Of a stretch of 64,000 nt of DNA, positions 59,492 through 64,000 are shown one piece after another; the first letter of the stretch is position 1, and each line of letters begins with the position of its first letter. The position numbers were made by a program, and so were the translations under genes. The notes beneath the pieces are model-generated. The model was not told where the DNA came from and did no database searches. It saw only the letters and a list, made by a program, of their open reading frames with translations. This DNA comes from Streptomyces scabichelini (GTDB lineage Bacteria > Actinomycetota > Actinomycetes > Streptomycetales > Streptomycetaceae): contig NZ_JAAKZY010000004.1 in the NCBI RefSeq assembly GCF_011045015.1, positions 62,001 through 126,000 of the forward strand, read 5' to 3'.

Positions 59492-60597
59492 TCCTCGCTC
59501 CTTCCCGCGATCCGGTTGATTCGGTCGACGGCCCGCTCGAAGCCGCGCGTGAGGTCGTCGAAGACGGCCTGGACGCTGCGCTCGCTGTTCATCCGGCCGA
59601 CGATCTGCCCGACGGGCGTCCCGAGCAGCGGCTCCACCTCGTACTTCTGGATCCGCGAGACCGCCTCGGCGACCAGCAGGCCCTGCAGCGGCATGGGGAG
59701 CGTGCCGGGTCCGTTCGGGTCGTCCCAGGCGTCGGTCCATTCGGTACGCAGCTGCCGTGCGGGCTTGCCGGTCAGCGCGCGCGAGCGGACCGTGTCGCCG
59801 GACTCGGCTGCCAGCAGCTTCTGGGTCAGGGCGCGTGAGTGCATGTCGGCCTCCGTGGTGGTCAGCCAGATGGAGCCGAGCCACACCCCCTGAGCGCCGA
59901 GCGTCAGTGCGGCCGCCACCTGCTGTCCGCTGCCGATACCTCCGGCCGCCAGCACGGGCAACGGATCGACGGCGTCCACGGCTTCGGGCGTGAGCACCAT
60001 CGAGGCGATCTCCCCGGTGTGGCCGCCGGCCTCGTAGCCCTGGGCGACGACGATGTCGATGCCCGCCTCCGCGTGCTTACGGGCGTGCCGGGCGCTGCCC
60101 GCGAGCGCGGCGACAAGTACGTCCTGGTCATGAGCGCGCGTGATGACATCGGCGGGCGGTGAACCGAGCGCGTTGGCCAGCAACTTGATCGGATACTCGA
60201 AAGCGACGTCGAGCTGGTTGCGGGCCACCTGCTCCATCCACCCGGTGATGCGCCAGCCGGACGCCTCGCCCTCGGCGAGTTCCGGCACGCCGTACTTGGC
60301 CAGGGTGTCCTTGACGTACTGCCGGTGCGCCTCGGGGATCATCGCCTCGACGTCGGCCTCGCTCACGCCTTCGACCTTCTTGGCGGGCATGACGACATCC
60401 AGGCCGTAGGGCCTGCCGTCGACATGTTTCTCGACCCAGTCGAGGTCCCGTTTGAGGTCGTCGGGGGCGGTGTAGCGGACCGCGCCGAGCACACCGAACC
60501 CACCCGCCCGGCTGATGGCCGCGGCGACGGCGGGGAACGGCGTGAAGCCGAAAATGGCGTGCTCGACTCCCAGTTTCTTGCTCAGCTCCGTCTGCAT
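59488..60597 (-). CDS. Nitronate monooxygenase (2-nitropropane dioxygenase-like FMN enzyme)
   Basis: A 369-residue TIM-barrel flavoprotein: IFGFTPFPAVAAAISRAGGF, DIVVAQGYEAGGHTGEIASM (with the catalytic His of the GGHTG motif), VLAAGGIGSGQQVAAALTLG and GAQGVWLGSIWLTTTEAD (FMN phosphate). These enzymes oxidise nitronates; some actinomycete members are linked to enoyl or propionate-3-nitronate metabolism. ATG 60597 has no clear ribosome site. The promoter carries the shared palindrome (60637-60659), placing it under the same control as the crotonase/fadD genes. Confidence 0.9.
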   Translation of the reverse strand: MQTELSKKLGVEHAIFGFTPFPAVAAAISRAGGFGVLGAVRYTAPDDLKRDLDWVEKHVDGRPYGLDVVMPAKKVEGVSEADVEAMIPEAHRQYVKDTLAKYGVPELAEGEASGWRITGWMEQVARNQLDVAFEYPIKLLANALGSPPADVITRAHDQDVLVAALAGSARHARKHAEAGIDIVVAQGYEAGGHTGEIASMVLTPEAVDAVDPLPVLAAGGIGSGQQVAAALTLGAQGVWLGSIWLTTTEADMHSRALTQKLLAAESGDTVRSRALTGKPARQLRTEWTDAWDDPNGPGTLPMPLQGLLVAEAVSRIQKYEVEPLLGTPVGQIVGRMNSERSVQAVFDDLTRGFERAVDRINRIAGRSEE

Positions 60598-60636
60598 GGC
60601 CGCAGGATGCCGCAGTCCTCCGGACGAGGGAAGACT

Positions 60637-60659
60637 TTTTCTGATGCTCCGTCAGATTT
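60637..60659. promoter_or_regulatory. Shared 23-bp palindromic site, nitronate monooxygenase promoter
   Basis: TTTTCTGATGCTCCGTCAGATTT matches 50899-50921 outside the central five bases except for one change (T for C). On the minus strand it reads AAATCTGACGGAGCATCAGAAAA and begins 40 bases before the gene. Candidate operator of one acyl-CoA regulon. Confidence 0.6.
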
Positions 60660-60776
60660 ATTGCCGGGCGGGCGCAGGCGAACGCTCTCACCCTCCGGCA
60701 GCAACGCCCTGACTCTCCGGCAGTCTTGACACACCCCCCACCTGACACAAAAGTTTCACCTCGGAAGGCGGGCTCC

Positions 60777-60789
60777 GAAAGATACTTTC
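60777..60789. promoter_or_regulatory. GAAAGATACTTTC palindrome upstream of the serine hydrolase gene
   Basis: GAAA-GATAC-TTTC lies 26 bases before the ATG and resembles RpiR-family operators (GAAA-N5-TTTC). TTGACA occurs at 60726-60731 but no good -10 is at the right distance. Inferred site. Confidence 0.35.
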
Positions 60790-60814
60790 AGGCGGCGCTA
60801 CGGGAGGCTTCTCG

Positions 60815-62596
60815 ATGACCGAAGGCACGGCGGGCAGAGCGAGCGACGGGCTGACCCGTCGCCAACTGGTCGGAAAGACGCTGGCGTTGGGCGGTGCCCT
60901 GGCCCTCGTACCGTTCCCGGCAGGTCCCGCGTCCGCCGCGCCGCAGCACGGCCGACCCACTCTGCGGCATGGATCGGCCGAGCGGGCGGGCCTGCTCGCC
61001 GGGCATCTGCGTCAACTCGTCGCCGACGTCGAGACGTTTCTCGGCCCCTCCCCCAAGTACCCCTGGTACGCGGGTGCCGTACTGCTCGCCGGACGCGGCG
61101 GAACGGTCGCCCTGCATCAGCCGATCGGCAAGGCGGTGCGCTACTCGGCGTACGACGAGAAGACCGACACCGGCGTGGAGTTCCCCGCCGGCCGGCAGAT
61201 TCCGATGGCCGAGGACACGGTCTTCGACCTCGCCTCGGTCTCGAAGCTGTTCACCTCGATCCTGGCCGTGCAGCAGATCGAGCGGGGCGGGCTCGAGCTG
61301 GAGGGGAAGGTCGCCTCGTACCTGCCGGAGTTCGGGAGTGCGGGCAAGCAGGACATCACCATCCGTCAGCTCCTCACCCACACCTCGGGGTTCCGCGCCT
61401 GGATCCCGATCTACAACGCGCCGACGTACGAGGAGAAGCTCCAACTCATCTGGAACGAGGCGCCGCTCAACCCACCGGGCACCAAGTACCTCTACTCGGA
61501 CCTCAATCTGATCTCGCTCCAGCTCGTCCTGGAGGAGATCACCGGTCAGCCTTTGAATGCCCTGCTCCGAAACGAGATCACCGCTCCACTCGGGATGCAC
61601 CGCACTCGCTACAACCCGCCCGCCTCCTGGAAACCGAAGATCGCCGCCACGGAGGACGCCCGCAAGCCATGGTCCGGGATCGACCGCGGACTGGTCTGGG
61701 GCGAGGTGCACGACGAGAACGCGTACGGCCTCGGCGGAGTCGCCGGCCACGCGGGTGTCTTCTCCAGTGCCTGGGACCTCGCGGTCCTCGGCCGTACGCT
61801 CCTCAACGGCGGCTCGTACGGCCGGGCCAGAATCCTGGAGCCCGAGTCGGTGGAGCTGATGTTCAGCGACTTCAACACCGCCTTCCCCGGCGACGAGCAC
61901 GGCCTCGGCTTCGAGCTCTACCAGCACTGGTACATGGGCGCGATGGCCACTCCGCGCACCGCGGGCCACACCGGCTTCACCGGCACGTCCATGGTCCTCG
62001 ACCCGACGACCGACTCCTTCCTGATCGTGCTCGGCAACTCCGTTCATCCCGTGCGCAGCTGGCGATCCGGTTCCGCGCCCCGGGTCGCCGCCGCGAACAA
62101 CCTGGCGCGGGCCGTCCCGGTGCGGCCCGCGCGGGGGCGTACGGCCTGGTTCTCCGGCATGGCGACCGCGACGTCCGCGACCCTCACGCTGCCCGTGCTC
62201 GCCCTCGGCAGCGGCGGCCGCTTGCGCTGCGCCCTGTGGTGGGACACCGAACCCCAGTCGGACGCCCTCTGGCTGGAATCCTCGGCGGACGGCGGCACGA
62301 CGTGGCAGCCGGTGCCGTTCACGACGCAGCGCCACGGCGAGGATGCGCGGGACCATCCAGCCGGTTCGGCGACCGGCTGGTCCGGCCGGGTATGGCACCG
62401 GCTCACGGCCGACCTCGCCATGGCCCCACAGGTCGTACTGCGGTGGCGTTACACGACGGACCGGCTCTACGTCGGGCGCGGCGCGTACGTGGACGGGCTG
62501 CGGGTCGAGGCCGCCGGCCGGGTCGTCTTCGACGAGGCCAGGCCCTCGGACGCGGCTCGTGTCGAGGCGGTGGGCTGGACGCCGTCGGACAACTGA
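60815..62596 (+). CDS. Tat-exported serine hydrolase (beta-lactamase/penicillin-binding fold)
   Basis: A 593-residue exported enzyme. LTRRQLVGKTLALGGALALV at residues 13-32 is a twin-arginine signal. The beta-lactamase-family core has SVSK (Ser141, Lys144), the Tyr motif YLYSDLN (Tyr227) and AGHTGFTGTSMVLDP near 378-392 as the KTG equivalent. A C-terminal domain of about 150 residues (LWWDTEPQSDALWLESSADG, GRVWHRLTADLAMAPQVVLR) is beta-rich. GGGAGGC lies 6 bases before ATG 60815. Peptidase, esterase or muropeptide hydrolase are all possible. Confidence 0.88.
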   Translation: MTEGTAGRASDGLTRRQLVGKTLALGGALALVPFPAGPASAAPQHGRPTLRHGSAERAGLLAGHLRQLVADVETFLGPSPKYPWYAGAVLLAGRGGTVALHQPIGKAVRYSAYDEKTDTGVEFPAGRQIPMAEDTVFDLASVSKLFTSILAVQQIERGGLELEGKVASYLPEFGSAGKQDITIRQLLTHTSGFRAWIPIYNAPTYEEKLQLIWNEAPLNPPGTKYLYSDLNLISLQLVLEEITGQPLNALLRNEITAPLGMHRTRYNPPASWKPKIAATEDARKPWSGIDRGLVWGEVHDENAYGLGGVAGHAGVFSSAWDLAVLGRTLLNGGSYGRARILEPESVELMFSDFNTAFPGDEHGLGFELYQHWYMGAMATPRTAGHTGFTGTSMVLDPTTDSFLIVLGNSVHPVRSWRSGSAPRVAAANNLARAVPVRPARGRTAWFSGMATATSATLTLPVLALGSGGRLRCALWWDTEPQSDALWLESSADGGTTWQPVPFTTQRHGEDARDHPAGSATGWSGRVWHRLTADLAMAPQVVLRWRYTTDRLYVGRGAYVDGLRVEAAGRVVFDEARPSDAARVEAVGWTPSDN

Positions 62597-62609
62597 CCGG
62601 CGGTCGCCG

Positions 62610-64000
62610 CTATCCCGGTTCCCGCTCTTCGAGCACCGCCATCGCGGCGTTGTGCCCCGGTACTCCGCTCACCCCGCCGCCCCGCACCGCGCCCGCGCCG
62701 CACAGCAGGACGTTCGCGTGGCGGGTCTCCACGCCCCAGCGGCCTGTGCCTTCCTGTACGTAGGGGAAGGCGAGGTCGCGGTGGAAGATGTTGCCGCCGG
62801 GCAGCCTCAGGTCGCGTTCCAGGTCGAGGGGGGTCTTCGCCTCGATACAGGGGCGGCCTTCCGCATCCGTCGCCAGGCAGTCGGCGAGTGGTTCGGCGAG
62901 GTGGGCGTCCAATTGCGCGAGGGTCGACTTGAGCAGTTCCTCGCGTACGGCGTCGTTGTCGCGTGCGAAGAGCCGGGCGGGGGTGTGGAGGCCGAAGAGG
63001 GTGAGTGTCTGGTAGCCCTGCTCGACCAGGCCGGGTCCGAGAATCGTCGGGTCGGTCAGCGAGTGGCAGTAGATCTCGGCGGGCGGCGCGGCGGGCAGCT
63101 CGCCGGACGCGGCCTGCGCGTACGCGGTCGCCAACTGCTCGTATCCCTCGGCGATGTGGAAGGTCCCGGAGAACGCCTCGCGCGGGTCGACGGACGGGTC
63201 GCGAAGCCTCGGCAGCCGCTTCAGCAACATGTTCACCTTGAGCTGGGCGCCCTCGGCGGGGGCGGGCGGCTCCTCTCCGGTGAGGGTCGCGAGCTCGTGC
63301 GGAGAGGCGTTGACCAGGACGTGCCGGGCCGTGACGACTCCTTCTCCGGCCTCGGTCCGGTATGTGACCTCGGCGGTGTGCCCATCGGTCTGCACCCGGA
63401 CCGCTTCGTGCCCGGTGGCGAGGGCCGCACCCGCTGCGCGGGCGGCTCCGGCAAGTGCGTCGGTGAGGGCTCCCATGCCGCCGACCGGCACGTCCCAGGC
63501 TCCCGTGCCGCCGCCGATCACGTGGTAGAGGAAGCAGCGGTTCTGCCGCAGGGAGGGGTCGTGGGCGTCCGCGAAGGTGCCGATGAGCGCGTCGGTGAGC
63601 ACGACACCGCGTACCAGGTCATCGGAGAAGGTCTCCTCGATGGCCGTGCCGATCGGCTCCTCGAACAGCACGCGCCACGCATCCTCGTCGTCGACACGGC
63701 GGCGCAGTTCGTCGCGCGTGGGCAGGGGTTCGGTGAGCGTGGGGAACACCTGCTTGGCGACGCGGCCGGTCATGGCGTAGAAGCGCTGCCAGGCCTGGTA
63801 CTCGCGGTCCGAACCGGTGAGCCGCGCGAAGGCATCGCGGATGCGCCGTTCGCCACCGCCGACGAGCAGCCCGGTCGGCCGGCCGTCGCGCTCGGCGGGT
63901 GTGTACGAGGACACGGTGCGCCCGCGGACCCGGAAGTCCAGGCCGAGATCCCGCACGATCTTCCGGGGCAGCAGGCTGACCAGGTACGAGTACCGCGACA
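62610..64000 (-). CDS. FAD-dependent oxidoreductase (phytoene dehydrogenase-like), N-terminus beyond window edge
   Basis: The frame runs open from the stop at 62610 to base 64000, so about 463 residues of the C-terminal part are present and the start and FAD dinucleotide motif lie outside. ALTDALAGAARAAGAALATG, TARHVLVNASPHELATLTGE and the C-terminal LLCGAGAVRGGGVSGVPGHN (FAD-contacting) are characteristic of the phytoene desaturase/carotenoid oxygenase-like family. It converges on the serine hydrolase gene with 13 bases between. Substrate unknown; no carotenoid genes are in the window. Confidence 0.88.
   Translation of the reverse strand, partial: SRYSYLVSLLPRKIVRDLGLDFRVRGRTVSSYTPAERDGRPTGLLVGGGERRIRDAFARLTGSDREYQAWQRFYAMTGRVAKQVFPTLTEPLPTRDELRRRVDDEDAWRVLFEEPIGTAIEETFSDDLVRGVVLTDALIGTFADAHDPSLRQNRCFLYHVIGGGTGAWDVPVGGMGALTDALAGAARAAGAALATGHEAVRVQTDGHTAEVTYRTEAGEGVVTARHVLVNASPHELATLTGEEPPAPAEGAQLKVNMLLKRLPRLRDPSVDPREAFSGTFHIAEGYEQLATAYAQAASGELPAAPPAEIYCHSLTDPTILGPGLVEQGYQTLTLFGLHTPARLFARDNDAVREELLKSTLAQLDAHLAEPLADCLATDAEGRPCIEAKTPLDLERDLRLPGGNIFHRDLAFPYVQEGTGRWGVETRHANVLLCGAGAVRGGGVSGVPGHNAAMAVLEEREPG

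Noticed and set aside
1-64000. tRNA or rRNA genes
   Set aside because: No CCA-arm or T-loop pattern and no rRNA-like conserved segment was noticed on either strand, but this was by eye and not exhaustive.

Overview
The window reads as a piece of a Streptomyces (or very close actinomycete) chromosome. It has very high G+C with strong G/C third-position bias, frequent GTG/TTG starts, ATGA/GTGA stop-start overlaps, Tat-type signal peptides, and actinomycete markers: a DUF397 protein, an SPW-repeat membrane protein, a SpoIIE-type phosphatase, an NsdA/NsdB-like regulator, a CGNR zinc-finger protein, and three copies of an intergenic repeat at gene 3' ends. All assignments come from reading sequence and from memory of protein families; no database search was run.

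Layout. 1-3035: sugar-acid catabolism (enolase-superfamily dehydratase cut by the window edge, divergent SDR dehydrogenase and 2-keto-3-deoxy-sugar-acid kinase). 3202-11309: a complete, tightly coupled Nit1C-type nitrogen-starvation/nitrilase cluster (flavoprotein monooxygenase, amidohydrolase, Sll0783-like protein, radical SAM enzyme, GNAT-AIR synthase fusion, two tandem nitrilases, glycosyltransferase). The second nitrilase has lost its catalytic Cys and Glu. 11333-12485: a secreted SnoaL-like protein and a MarR regulator. 12636-18882: a cytosolic AmiC-like ligand-binding protein followed by a urtABCDE-type urea/amide ABC importer. The urtA leader carries an intrinsic terminator, paired repeats and a GlnR-like site; urtA and urtB are separated by an 18-bp tandem repeat clamped by a 12-bp inverted repeat. 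Nitrile/cyanide-type chemistry, amide/urea sensing and urea/amide import are thus neighbours.

18994-31606: mixed accessory genes (acyl-CoA dehydrogenase, SPW protein, ArsR-SRPBCC fusion under an operator-bearing promoter, phosphotransferase, four GNAT enzymes or GNAT-like proteins, deaminase, a frameshifted SDR gene with a divergent TetR gene, membrane acyltransferase, secreted alpha/beta hydrolase). 31631-45314: two genes broken by the same 98-bp sequence (a VOC gene at 31631-32332 and a pyridoxamine-phosphate-oxidase-like gene at 43978-44592), plus a SpoIIE phosphatase, an NsdA/NsdB-like regulator, a kinase-fold protein, a secreted amidase, a GH95 glycosidase, an ACT protein, a CGNR regulator and an LRR protein.

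45412-64000: a universal stress protein and a DUF397 protein, then an acyl-CoA degradation region: two thiolase-fold proteins apparently lacking the nucleophilic Cys, a double OB-fold/zinc-ribbon protein, a crotonase, three acyl-CoA ligases, a phenylacetate-CoA ligase and a nitronate monooxygenase. The crotonase/fadD and nitronate monooxygenase promoters share a 23-bp palindromic site. A sulfatase-fold membrane protein, a Tat-exported serine hydrolase and a partial FAD-dependent oxidoreductase complete the window.
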